From: Ruania alba
GTDB taxonomy: Bacteria; Actinomycetota; Actinomycetes; Actinomycetales; Beutenbergiaceae
NCBI RefSeq assembly: GCF_900105765.1
Contig: NZ_FNTX01000002.1
Location: 558,001 to 622,000, forward strand
DNA: 64,000 nucleotides
Direction of reading: 5' to 3'
Position 1 is the first letter of the stretch, and every line of letters begins with the position of its first letter. Under the pieces are notes generated by a model. The model saw only the letters and a program-made list of their open reading frames with translations. It made no database searches and was not told the origin of the DNA. A program made the translations under genes and the position numbers. Below, in pieces: positions 42,913 through 52,023 of this stretch.

Positions 42913-43872
42913 TCAGGCCCGCTGGACGCGACCGTCAGCAATGAGCCGGGCCACCGCCTCCTCGACGGCAGCGAAACTCGAGTAGCGCGGGACGTGCCCG
43001 AGCAGCCGCCGGGCCTTCTCGATCGAGTGCGAGGGGGAGCGGCTGATGTGGTCCAGCGTGGCATCGGCGTCACCCGGGTCCTGGGTGGTGCGCCACTGCT
43101 CGAACGGTTGGAACGCCAGGCGGGGCTCGTGGCCAAACCAGCGGGACATGTGCTCGGCGTATCCGCGCAGGTTCACCGCCTGCGGGGAGACGGCGTTGAA
43201 CGCCTCCCCCACCGCCGCACCCCACCCGGCGATCGCCCGCTCGACGATCTGCGCGACATCGTCGGCGTGCACGTGGTGGACGGTCTCCAGCCCCAGGTTC
43301 GGAAGCACCAGCTCCTCGCCCCGCGCGATGAGCGAGAACACCCCGGGATCGAAGTGTCCGGCCGGGTTCAGCGGCACCCAGCCCGGGCCGCAGATGTGCC
43401 CGGGGCGCACCACGGTGGTCGGGAACCCGGTACGCCGCGCCTCCTCAAGCAAGTACGTCTCGATGGCCGCCTTCTGGGTCCCGTAGCTGCCGAATGGGTT
43501 GAGCGGCTGGTCCTCGGTCGCGGGGACGGTGGCGTTGTGGCCGTACACCCAGATCGTCCCGCAGTGCACCAGGTGCTGCACGCGGCCGCGCAGCGCCTCC
43601 ACCAGTTCCCGCGCACTGTCCGGCGTGAAGCAGATCAGGTCCACCACCACGTCAGGCTCGAGAGCGGCGATGGCGGTGCCGAAGGTCCCGTCCCGCTCCG
43701 TGGCGTCCCGATCCAGCACCACCTGCTCCACCCGGCCCCAGGCCGCGTGCGGTGTGTACGGGACGGCCCTGCCACGGCTGACGCTGACGACCTGATGACC
43801 GGCCTCGACCAGGCGCGGCACCAGGTAGGTGCCGACGTGACCGCTGCCTCCGATGACGACGACGCGTGACAT
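42913..43872 (-). CDS. NAD-dependent epimerase/dehydratase (SDR)
   Basis: A 319-residue extended short-chain dehydrogenase. The N-terminal GGSGHVGTYLVPRLVEAGH binds NAD(P), and the YxxxK catalytic pair is Y-G-T-Q-K in FGSYGTQKAAIETYLL. The ending EKARRLLGHVPRYSSF matches sugar-nucleotide epimerase/reductase-like proteins. The substrate is unknown. It is divergent from the MBL-fold gene. Confidence 0.88.
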   Translation of the reverse strand: MSRVVVIGGSGHVGTYLVPRLVEAGHQVVSVSRGRAVPYTPHAAWGRVEQVVLDRDATERDGTFGTAIAALEPDVVVDLICFTPDSARELVEALRGRVQHLVHCGTIWVYGHNATVPATEDQPLNPFGSYGTQKAAIETYLLEEARRTGFPTTVVRPGHICGPGWVPLNPAGHFDPGVFSLIARGEELVLPNLGLETVHHVHADDVAQIVERAIAGWGAAVGEAFNAVSPQAVNLRGYAEHMSRWFGHEPRLAFQPFEQWRTTQDPGDADATLDHISRSPSHSIEKARRLLGHVPRYSSFAAVEEAVARLIADGRVQRA

Positions 43873-43989
43873 GAGTCCTCCAGCGCTGGATGGGTGACGG
43901 GACCGGCCCCGATGTCACGGTAGCCCCGGGAGGCCACCGCCGGGGTCTTGGGGGTTCCCCCACTGGCCCTCGTCCGCCATGATCACCTC

Positions 43990-44799
43990 ATGCTGATCTG
44001 TGCCACCTGCGCGGTGGAGTACGACGAGCCGACTCCTGAGGTCTGCCCGATCTGCGCGGACGAGCGGCAGTGGGTGCCCCGGGACGGGCAGCGGTGGACG
44101 AGCCTGACCGAGCTGCGCGAGGCGGGCACCAGGCTCACCTGGGCCGAGACCGAACTGGACGTGCATGGCATCAGCACACGGGACGCCGTCGGGATCGGAC
44201 AGACAGCGCAACTGGTGCGCACCTCCCACGGCTCCCTGCTGTGGGACCCGCCGGGATATCTGGATGCCGACGGCGTTGCGCGCCTTCGCGAGCACAGCCC
44301 CGTGCTCGCGGTGGCGGCCAGCCACCCGCACATGTTCGGGGTGCAGGTGGAGTGGGCGCGGGCGCTCGACGCGGAGGTGCTGGTGGCCGAGGCGGATGCT
44401 GCCTGGCTCGGCCGGACCGACGATCGGGTCCGGCTCTGGTCGGGCACGCACGAGATCCTGCCCGGGCTGAGGCTGCACCAGGTAGGCGGTCACTTCGCCG
44501 GGTCCGCCGTGGCGCACTGGGCCGAGGGGGCGGGTGGACGCGGGTTGCTGCTCACCGGTGACACGATCTTCCCCAACCCGGACCGGGCCTCAGTGGGGTT
44601 CCTGCGCAGCTACCCGAACAAGATCCCGCTCTCGGCCGCTGTGGTGGAGCGAATCGCCGAGCAGCTCGGGGAGCTGATCTTCGACCGGATCGTCGGGAAC
44701 TTCGGCAACGTGATCGACTCGGGCGGTCAGGAGGTGCTGCGACGATCGGCCGAGCGGCACATCGCGTGGGTGCGCGGGGATTTCGACCACCTCACCTGA
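43990..44799 (+). CDS. MBL-fold metallo-hydrolase with N-terminal zinc ribbon
   Basis: A 269-residue protein. A rubredoxin-like zinc ribbon opens it (C4, C7, C19, C22 in LICATCAVEYDEPTPEVCPIC). The beta-lactamase fold follows. The usual HxHxDH motif reads ASHPHMFGVQ, keeping two His but lacking the Asp-His pair; GGHFAGSAVAHW and LLLTGDTIFPNP provide later ligands. Metal binding may be altered. Function unknown. The ATG at 43990 begins the ribbon. Confidence 0.83.
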   Translation: MLICATCAVEYDEPTPEVCPICADERQWVPRDGQRWTSLTELREAGTRLTWAETELDVHGISTRDAVGIGQTAQLVRTSHGSLLWDPPGYLDADGVARLREHSPVLAVAASHPHMFGVQVEWARALDAEVLVAEADAAWLGRTDDRVRLWSGTHEILPGLRLHQVGGHFAGSAVAHWAEGAGGRGLLLTGDTIFPNPDRASVGFLRSYPNKIPLSAAVVERIAEQLGELIFDRIVGNFGNVIDSGGQEVLRRSAERHIAWVRGDFDHLT

Positions 44800-44944
44800 C
44801 ATCTGCACTACCCCGTCGACTGGCAGTTGGATCGAGCGATGGACGCGATCCTGCTGAGTTCTACCGCGTGCCCATCATGGGGTGGCGCCGGTCGTAGGTC
44901 GGACAGGGCACTCTGAGTGCTACGTGTTCCCGGCGAGCTCGCCG

Positions 44945-45403
44945 TCACGCGGTCCCGCCGGAGCTTCCACTCTCGAAACGCTTCCAGATCCCGGCGAGCG
45001 CACGCAGCTCATCGCCCTCCAGGTGAGCAAAGAAGAGTTCGTCCAGATCGGCACGGTGCTGGCGCCATGCCCGCCGCAACAGCGCGCGGCCGTCACGAGT
45101 GAGGAGCGCGTCGAAGCTGCGGCCATCCGTGGCAGACCGCCGACGCTCGATGAGCCCGCGCCCCTCGAGCCGATCCGCGAGTCTGCTGAATCCCGGTTTG
45201 CTCATCAGCCGCCGCGCGGCGAGATCCGACATCCGCATCCCCGCAGGCCCGGCCTCAGCGAGTAGTGCTAGCACGCTGTACTCGGCCATGCTCACTCCGA
45301 GCGGCGCGAGCCGCTCTTCCATCGCGCGCCAGAGCCGATCGTGCGTGTACAGAAACCCGCTCCACGCCGCGTACTCGACATCCCCCAGACCACCGCTTGC
45401 CAT
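44945..45403 (-). CDS. MarR-family transcriptional regulator
   Basis: A 152-residue winged-helix protein: EYSVLALLAEAGPAGMRMSDLAARRLMSKPGFSRLADRLEGRGLIERRRSATDGRSFDALLT is the DNA-binding core. The ATG at 45403 is used; the frame extends upstream without a clear start. It is divergent from the LLM gene across a 120-bp region containing overlapping palindromes (45430-45450), which are its likely operators. Confidence 0.9.
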   Translation of the reverse strand: MASGGLGDVEYAAWSGFLYTHDRLWRAMEERLAPLGVSMAEYSVLALLAEAGPAGMRMSDLAARRLMSKPGFSRLADRLEGRGLIERRRSATDGRSFDALLTRDGRALLRRAWRQHRADLDELFFAHLEGDELRALAGIWKRFESGSSGGTA

Positions 45404-45429
45404 GACCTCACGGTAACGCGTCGGAATAA

Positions 45430-45450
45430 TTGCGCGCGCAACTAAGTTGC
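45430..45450. promoter_or_regulatory. Overlapping palindromes, candidate MarR operator
   Basis: TTGCGCGCGCAA (45430-45441, perfect 12-bp palindrome) overlaps GCAACT-A-AGTTGC (45438-45450). Both lie between the divergent MarR and LLM genes. MarR dimers commonly bind such 16-20-bp symmetric sites, which would repress both directions. Confidence 0.6.
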
Positions 45451-45523
45451 CCGGGGTGCCGCCGCCAGTAGGTCCGGCGGATGAAGGAGCCAAACCAGCA
45501 CACCATCGGCCCTAGGAGCAGAC

Positions 45524-46585
45524 ATGGCCTTCGAAGTGGGAATCATGACCTTCGGCGAGATCACCGAAGACCCGGCAACAGGGAAGACGCCGTCGCCGCG
45601 CGAGCGCGTGCGCGAGACCATCGAGCAGGCACGCCTCGCCGACGAGGTGGGACTGGACGTGTTCGGCATGGGCGAGCACCACCGCACGGACTTCATCGGT
45701 TCCGCTCCCAGCATCCTGCTCGCCGCGGCTGCGGAGAAGACCGAGAACATCCGCCTGACCAGCGCCGTCACGGTGCTCAGCTCGGAAGACCCGGTCCGCG
45801 TGTGGGAGCAGTTCGCCACGATCGACCTGCTCTCCGCCGGCAGGGCGGAGATCATCGCGGGGCGCGGCTCGTACACGGAGTCCTTTCCGCTGTTCGGGTA
45901 CGACCTGCGCAACTACGCCGACCTGTTCCGCGAGAAGCTGGATCTGCTGCTGCAGATCCGCGAACGCAACCCGCTCACCTGGGAGGGACACTTCCGCGCT
46001 CCCCTCGTCGATGCGGACATCGCGCCGCGCGCCGACGGCGACACATTGCCGATCTGGGTAGGCGTCGGTGGATCGCCGGCGTCGGCCGTCAGCACCGGCC
46101 GACTTGGACTGCCCATGGCGCTCGCCCTGCTGCTGGGACCGATCACATTCCACGAGCAGACCGTCCAGCTGTACCGTCAGGCCGCCTCGGAGGCGGGGCA
46201 CGACATCTCTCGGCTGCCGATCAGCATCAACGCGCACGGTTACGTCGGCCGCACCAGCCAGCAGGCCCGGGACCTGATGTACCCCTACTTCGCGAAGGGG
46301 ATGGCCGACAACAACCACCAGCGCGGCGAGGGATTCACCATCCCGCGTGCGGCGTTCGACGCGCAGGCCTCTCCGGCGGCGGGGCTGCTCGTGGGCAGCT
46401 CGCAGGAGATCATCGACAAGATCATGAGTTACCACGAGCTGTACGGGCTGAACCGCGTCATGATCCAGATGGGCTTCGGCGGGGTTCCGCAGAGAGATCA
46501 CCTCGAAGCCATCGAGCGGCTCGGCACCGAGGTGGCTCCCGTCGTGCGCCGCGAGGTCGCTCAGCGCGAGAGGGATGCGGCATGA
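45524..46585 (+). CDS. LLM-class flavin-dependent oxidoreductase (luciferase-like monooxygenase)
   Basis: A 353-residue (beta/alpha)8 FMNH2-dependent monooxygenase. The pattern includes VGLDVFGMGEHHRTDFIGSAPSILLAAAAEKTENIRLTSAVTVLSSEDPVRVWEQFATIDLLSAGRAE. It lacks a built-in reductase, and the next gene supplies a flavin reductase, forming a two-component monooxygenase. GGAG precedes the ATG. It is divergent from the MarR gene, suggesting ligand- or redox-induced expression. Confidence 0.92.
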   Translation: MAFEVGIMTFGEITEDPATGKTPSPRERVRETIEQARLADEVGLDVFGMGEHHRTDFIGSAPSILLAAAAEKTENIRLTSAVTVLSSEDPVRVWEQFATIDLLSAGRAEIIAGRGSYTESFPLFGYDLRNYADLFREKLDLLLQIRERNPLTWEGHFRAPLVDADIAPRADGDTLPIWVGVGGSPASAVSTGRLGLPMALALLLGPITFHEQTVQLYRQAASEAGHDISRLPISINAHGYVGRTSQQARDLMYPYFAKGMADNNHQRGEGFTIPRAAFDAQASPAAGLLVGSSQEIIDKIMSYHELYGLNRVMIQMGFGGVPQRDHLEAIERLGTEVAPVVRREVAQRERDAA

Positions 46586-47232
46586 CGGTCACCCAGCAGA
46601 CCGGCACGCTTCCGGAAACCTCCGATCCGGAGGCACCCCTGCGCATCGTCGTGGTCAACGGCAGCCCGAACGAGCCGTCGAAGACAATGGGACTGGTCCA
46701 CGTCATCCTCGATGAGTTGCGGGGCATGATCCCGATCGTGGTCTCGCAGATCGACGTGTACCGGCTCGGGGAGGGATTCACCGGCGCCATCGGACGCGAC
46801 GAGACCGGCCCGGCGGCGGAACGCGCCCTTCGGCTCGCTGAGGAGGCTGACCTGCTCCTCGCGGCGACGCCGGTGTTCCGCGGCAGCTACCCCGGGATGT
46901 TCAAGCACTTCTTCGACCTCGTCGAGCAGTACGCGCTGGCGAACAAGCCTGTACTGCTCGCAGCCACCGGCGGTAGCGAACGCCACACGCTCGTCCTGGA
47001 GCACGCACTGCGCCCGCTGTTCGGCTTCTTCCAGGCGTTCACCGTCCCCGTCGCCTTCTTCGCCTCCGCCGGAGACTTCGACGGCGTGACCCTGCTGAAC
47101 CCGCGCGTGCACACCCGCATCCAGGTGGGACTCACCGACGTGATCGGCATCCTGCGCTCGCGGATGGCCGCAGAGTCGGGGCACTCTCCTCAGATGTCAC
47201 TCGCATGGGCGCCTCAGGGGCCGCGTTCGTGA
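46582..47232 (+). CDS. NADPH-dependent FMN reductase
   Basis: A 216-residue flavodoxin-fold reductase. It has VVNGSPNEPSKTMGLVH, the phosphate loop, EEADLLLAATPVFRGSYPGMFKHFFDLVEQYAL and a C-terminal dimer region. It likely provides FMNH2 to the LLM monooxygenase, with which it overlaps by 4 bp (ATGA). A short Ser/Gln/Pro tail follows the fold. Confidence 0.9.
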   Translation: MTVTQQTGTLPETSDPEAPLRIVVVNGSPNEPSKTMGLVHVILDELRGMIPIVVSQIDVYRLGEGFTGAIGRDETGPAAERALRLAEEADLLLAATPVFRGSYPGMFKHFFDLVEQYALANKPVLLAATGGSERHTLVLEHALRPLFGFFQAFTVPVAFFASAGDFDGVTLLNPRVHTRIQVGLTDVIGILRSRMAAESGHSPQMSLAWAPQGPRS

Positions 47233-47255
47233 TGGTCTTCTCGAGATCCGGCCCC

Positions 47256-47286
47256 TTGCCCTGGAGTGCACTCCAGGAGTGACACT
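47256..47286 (+). promoter_or_regulatory. MerR-controlled promoter, 18-bp palindrome, leaderless start
   Basis: -35 TTGCCC (47256-47261) and -10 GACACT (47281-47286) are spaced 19 bp. The perfect palindrome CCTGGAGTGCACTCCAGG (47260-47277) sits between. The MerR ATG (47293) lies 6 bp after the -10, so transcription would begin at or just before the start codon, a leaderless mRNA. Confidence 0.75.
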
Positions 47287-47292
47287 GGGTGC

Positions 47293-47673
47293 ATGGGACT
47301 GACCATCGCCGAGGCGGCACGCCAGCTCGGGCTCGCCGTGGACACACTGCGCTACTACGAGAAGGACGGTCTGCTGCTGCGGCCGGTGCCCCGGTCGAGT
47401 GCCGGGCACCGCCGCTACCAAGCGGAGGACCTGCGTTGGATCGAGCTCGTCACCCGGCTGCGCGCCACCGGGATGCCGATCCGCGAGGTGCGCCGGTACG
47501 CGGACCTGGTGCGCGCAGGTAGCGGGAACGAACGAGAACGCCTGGAGCTGCTGCAGGGGCACCGGGAGGCCGTGCTCGGCCAGCTCGTCGAGGTGCAGGC
47601 GCACCTGGCGGCGATCGAGTACAAGATCGACCTCTACACCGATCGACTCGGGGCGGAGTGTCTGTCGGCCTGA
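47293..47673 (+). CDS. MerR-family transcriptional regulator
   Basis: 126 residues: winged-helix [61 protein letters not shown], then the dimer helix [31 protein letters not shown]. It is short and lacks an effector domain, fitting the NmlR/AdhR-like subgroup that senses electrophiles or aldehydes; a single Cys lies in the tail. Identical-class operators occur in its own promoter and in the aldo-keto reductase promoter. Confidence 0.93.
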   Translation: MGLTIAEAARQLGLAVDTLRYYEKDGLLLRPVPRSSAGHRRYQAEDLRWIELVTRLRATGMPIREVRRYADLVRAGSGNERERLELLQGHREAVLGQLVEVQAHLAAIEYKIDLYTDRLGAECLSA

Positions 47674-47723
47674 GCCCGTGGAGGGTGCGCCCCGGCACCT
47701 CGCGGGCAGGTCAAGAGCGCCAC

Positions 47724-47754
47724 TTGACCTGGAGCGCACTCCAGCGACTTCACT
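47724..47754 (+). promoter_or_regulatory. MerR-controlled promoter of the aldo-keto reductase
   Basis: -35 TTGACC (47724-47729), 19-bp spacer with CTGGAG-CGCA-CTCCAG (47729-47744) and -10 TTCACT (47749-47754). The operator matches that upstream of merR except for one central base. The ATG (47762) follows the -10 by 7 bp, again suggesting leaderless translation. Confidence 0.75.
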
Positions 47755-47761
47755 CGAGGTC

Positions 47762-48760
<999 letters not shown>

Positions 48761-48829
48761 GGTGCCACGAGGATGACGGTTGGATCGTGGTGATCGCGCG
48801 GCTGCCGTCGCCGGTCCGCCCGCGGATCG

Positions 48830-49885
48830 TCAGCCGCCCGTCCCCGCTCGTCTGCGTGACCTATGCCCCGCCTGCAGACCCCACCCGGCTTCCGCTGACA
48901 GGCCGACCGGGGCGCATCCCGCAGCGTCGTCGTGGTGGCGAACCTCTGACCGCACCCTGGTCCATCGCGTCGGGGAGATACCGAACGTCCTCGTGAAGGC
49001 CCGGATGAAGGAGGGCGCATCGGAGTAACCGCTCTGGCGCGCCACTGACTGGATCGTCATCCCCGGCCGCTCCAAGAGCAACCTGCAGGCGTGCTCCATC
49101 CGGATGCGTCGCAGGTAGGCCGCCGGGGTGTCGGCGTCGTCGGCGAATAGCGCGTGGACATACCGCGCCGAGATGAAGTGCTGAGCGGCCAGATCTTCCA
49201 CGGTGAGCTGCGTGTCGCTCAGCCGCTCCCGCAACGACGCTCGAAGCAGGTTCAGCTTCTCGGCTCGCACAGGGTCGGCCGGTCGCTCGTGGGTGAGCGC
49301 GGAGCGAGCCACTGAGCCCAGCACCTGGCCGACGGCGCTCGTCATGCTGGCGCCGGCGATCGGATCATCGAGGAACTGATCCGTCTGGAGGCTGAGCAGC
49401 ATCGCCTGCAGTGAGGGCTGACCAGGGGCATCGGCTCCGATCGGCGTCACCATCAGGTGATCGAGGAAGCCATCGCCGAGCCCGGCGATCGGGCGCGCCA
49501 GCTGAGCGAGGAGCAGATCCTGGGGCGCGCTGGGCGCCTCGATCGAGTAGGGAACTCGTGCATTCCACAGCACGATGCTTCCCGGTCCCAGAGAGGCAGT
49601 CCGGCCGTGCTGGTGCAGCGACCAGGCCCCGTCCAAGGTCACCGCCATCAGCACATCGTCGACCTGCGTTCCACTGACCCGTTCCGCGTGATGGGGCCCC
49701 ACACGGAGCCTGCTGATCGTCAGGCTGGGTGAGATGCGATACCGGCTGATGCTCGCGGAGAATCCCGGCGCTTCGGTGCGGCACCGGATCGGGTGGAAGT
49801 GCCAGCTGACGATGTCCTGCCAGCTCCCGATATCGGTGACGGTCACATTGGCGACGTGCGCGTCGTGCAACCGCTGCGGGCTCAT
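48830..49885 (-). CDS. AraC-family transcriptional regulator
   Basis: A 351-residue regulator. Residues ~30-220 are a cupin-like AraC-binding domain, and the HTH pair lies at ~225-320 (LTVEDLAAQHFISARYVHALFADD... MTIQSVARQSGYSDAPSFIRAFTRTFGISPTRW). It then continues ~35 residues with a basic/Gly tail (RSRRRAGTGG), longer than usual. It is divergent from the formaldehyde dehydrogenase gene across 174 bp and probably controls it. Confidence 0.92.
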   Translation of the reverse strand: MSPQRLHDAHVANVTVTDIGSWQDIVSWHFHPIRCRTEAPGFSASISRYRISPSLTISRLRVGPHHAERVSGTQVDDVLMAVTLDGAWSLHQHGRTASLGPGSIVLWNARVPYSIEAPSAPQDLLLAQLARPIAGLGDGFLDHLMVTPIGADAPGQPSLQAMLLSLQTDQFLDDPIAGASMTSAVGQVLGSVARSALTHERPADPVRAEKLNLLRASLRERLSDTQLTVEDLAAQHFISARYVHALFADDADTPAAYLRRIRMEHACRLLLERPGMTIQSVARQSGYSDAPSFIRAFTRTFGISPTRWTRVRSEVRHHDDAAGCAPVGLSAEAGWGLQAGHRSRRRAGTGG

Positions 49886-49934
49886 GGTCGGCGCCCGTGC
49901 CGCGCTCCCTGACGCATGCCAGAAACGCTACCAA

Positions 49935-49964
49935 GCGGTGCAGATCCTGCCTACCGCTGTGCAG
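49935..49964 (+). promoter_or_regulatory. Direct-repeat candidate AraC half-sites upstream of fdhA
   Basis: GCGGTGCAG (49935-49943) and GCTGTGCAG (49956-49964) match at 8 of 9 bases and are 21 bp apart, two helical turns. Such spaced direct repeats are typical AraC-family sites. They lie ~100 bp upstream of the fdhA ATG. Confidence 0.4.
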
Positions 49965-50059
49965 TTGCGGACAATCGACTCCGCGCGGTTCGACTTAGCG
50001 TGAAAGCACCGGCCGCGACGCTGCGGCCACGTCGGGCTCGTCTGCGGAAGGGAAGTCTC

Positions 50060-51271
50060 ATGACTGGAAACAAGACAGTCGTCTATCAAGGACCCGGACA
50101 GGTGTCGGTGGAGGATCTCGACTACCCCACCCTGGAGATCCCGAAGGAAGTCGCCGACGGTATGGGGATCAAACAGGCGGCACCGCACGCGGTCATTCTC
50201 AAGCTCGTCACCACGAACATCTGCGGCAGTGACCAGCACATGGTCCGTGGTCGCACCACGGCACCCGTCGGGCAGACGCTCGGCCATGAGATCACCGGCG
50301 AGGTCGTGGACGCCGGTGACGATGTGCTGTTCCACAGCGTGGGGGACATCTGCTCGGTGCCGTTCAATATCGCGTGCGGCCGGTGCCGCATGTGCAACGA
50401 GGGCAAGACCGGGATCTGCCTGAACGTCAACCCGGCCCGCGCGGGTGCCGCCTACGGGTACGTGGATATGGGTGGCTGGCTGGGCGGACAGGCCGAGTAC
50501 GTGATGATCCCCTACGCGGACTTCAACCTGCTGAAGTTCCCCGATCGCGATCAGGCGCTCGAGAAGATCCTCGACCTGACGATGCTCTCCGACATCTTCC
50601 CCACCGGATACCACGGTGCGGTCTCGGCCGGGGTCACCACCGGATCGACCGTCTACGTTGCCGGAGCCGGGCCGGTCGGGCTGGCCGCCGCATACTCCGC
50701 CCAGCTGCTCGGCGCAGCCACCGTGATCGTGGGCGACATGAACGCCGAGCGGCTGCGCCAGGCGGAGAGTTTCGGGTGCGCCACCGCGGATCTGTCCACC
50801 GGCGACGCATTGCCGGACATCATCGCCGACATCGTGGGAGAACCGGAGATCGACGCAGCAGTGGACGCCGTCGGGTTCGAGGCCCGGGGCCATGGCGAAG
50901 ATGCCGCCGAAGCACCCGCCACCGTGCTGAACGACGTGATGAGCGTGGCCCGTGCCGGCGCATCCCTCGGCATCCCGGGCCTCTATGTCACCGGTGACCC
51001 CGGTGCCGTCGACGAGGCCGCCCAGCATGGCCAGATCGGCGTCCGGCTCGGCCTGGGATGGGCGAAGTCGCACGTCTTCGTGACCGGGCAGTGCCCGGTC
51101 AAGAAGTACAACCGGCAGCTGATGAACCTCATCCTCGCGGATCGAGCCCACATCGCCGACGCGGTGAACGCCACCACCATCGGTCTCGACCAGGCGCCGG
51201 ACGGGTACGCGCAGTTCGACGCCGGTGCCGCCCAGAAGTTTGTGATCGACCCACACGGCATGGTCGCCTGA
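50060..51271 (+). CDS. fdhA: Glutathione-independent formaldehyde dehydrogenase (zinc MDR)
   Basis: A 403-residue zinc alcohol dehydrogenase family enzyme. The catalytic zinc ligands are C55, H76 and E77 (NICGSDQHMVRGRTTAP, LGHEITGEV). A structural zinc uses C106, C109, C112 and C120. The Rossmann VYVAGAGPVGLAAAYSAQLLGA binds NAD. The ICGSDQH-MVRGRTT stretch is the hallmark of Pseudomonas-type FdhA, which oxidises formaldehyde to formate without glutathione. A GGAAGGGAAG ribosome-binding region precedes the ATG. The AraC gene is divergent. Confidence 0.94.
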   Translation: MTGNKTVVYQGPGQVSVEDLDYPTLEIPKEVADGMGIKQAAPHAVILKLVTTNICGSDQHMVRGRTTAPVGQTLGHEITGEVVDAGDDVLFHSVGDICSVPFNIACGRCRMCNEGKTGICLNVNPARAGAAYGYVDMGGWLGGQAEYVMIPYADFNLLKFPDRDQALEKILDLTMLSDIFPTGYHGAVSAGVTTGSTVYVAGAGPVGLAAAYSAQLLGAATVIVGDMNAERLRQAESFGCATADLSTGDALPDIIADIVGEPEIDAAVDAVGFEARGHGEDAAEAPATVLNDVMSVARAGASLGIPGLYVTGDPGAVDEAAQHGQIGVRLGLGWAKSHVFVTGQCPVKKYNRQLMNLILADRAHIADAVNATTIGLDQAPDGYAQFDAGAAQKFVIDPHGMVA

Positions 51272-51387
51272 CGCTCAGCGGCGCCTCGCCCCGCCGCCCG
51301 GGGTGAGGCGCCGCTGTGCCTGCACCAACTGACGTCTCGTGGCAGGCTGCTTTCCATACGCTCAAGCCGGGCAAGTGGGGAGTTGCG

Positions 51388-52023
51388 ATGCCGGACGCGA
51401 TCGGGGACCTGACCCGGGCGCTCGACGCTGAGGACCCGGCCGCCGCACGGCAGGGGCTCCGTGACCTGCCGCCCGAGGTTGCCGGCGCCGAGGGTCTGGA
51501 CGTGCTCGCCGCGGCGGCTTCCGGCGGATCAGCCCTGGCCGTCGAACTATTCGTGGAGCAGTTGGACGCCACCGGGGTGGTGCACCGGTTCGTCCGGGGC
51601 GCTCTCCTGGACGAGTCCGCCATCGACGACGTCGCCCAGGACAGCCTGATCTCGGTGGCCTCCTCGATCGGCTCCTTCACAGGGGCATCGAAAGCGACCA
51701 CCTGGGTGCACAGCATCGTGCGCCGCCGGGTGACCGACCATCTGCGCCGCCAGCGCGCCACCACTCCACTGCCGCAGGACGACCTCGGCCCCGGCGAGCG
51801 GATGAGTTCGATGATCGCCACGCGCGCCACCGTGCGTGAGGCGCTCGCCGGCCTGCCGGACCTGTACCGCGAACCGGTGACCCTGCGGGACATCGAGGGC
51901 CTGCCCTACGCCGAGGTGTCAGAACGGCTGGACCGCAGTATCGGCACGGTGAAGTCGCAGGTGGCGCGCGGGCGCGCCCTGGTGGCCGCGGCGCTGGGCA
52001 GCACCGGCGAGGGTGAGCGCTGA
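51388..52023 (+). CDS. Sigma-70-family RNA polymerase sigma factor paired with a Ser/Thr kinase
   Basis: A 211-residue ECF-like sigma factor. After an N-terminal leader, region 2 is LFVEQLDATGVVHRFVRGALLDESAIDDVAQDSL and TTWVHSIVRRRVTDHLRR; region 4 is LPDLYREPVTLRDIEGLPYAEVSERLDRSIGTVKSQVARGRALV. The ATG at 51388 with GGGGAG upstream is preferred over the GTG at 51316. Its stop overlaps the kinase ATG (TGATG). No anti-sigma gene is present, so phosphorylation by the coupled kinase is a plausible control route. Confidence 0.88.
   Translation: MPDAIGDLTRALDAEDPAAARQGLRDLPPEVAGAEGLDVLAAAASGGSALAVELFVEQLDATGVVHRFVRGALLDESAIDDVAQDSLISVASSIGSFTGASKATTWVHSIVRRRVTDHLRRQRATTPLPQDDLGPGERMSSMIATRATVREALAGLPDLYREPVTLRDIEGLPYAEVSERLDRSIGTVKSQVARGRALVAAALGSTGEGER

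Noticed and set aside
44800-44944. Possible gene or promoter between the MBL and MarR genes
   Set aside because: Only a 5-bp stem (GCACT-CTG-AGTGC) and no open frame of note.
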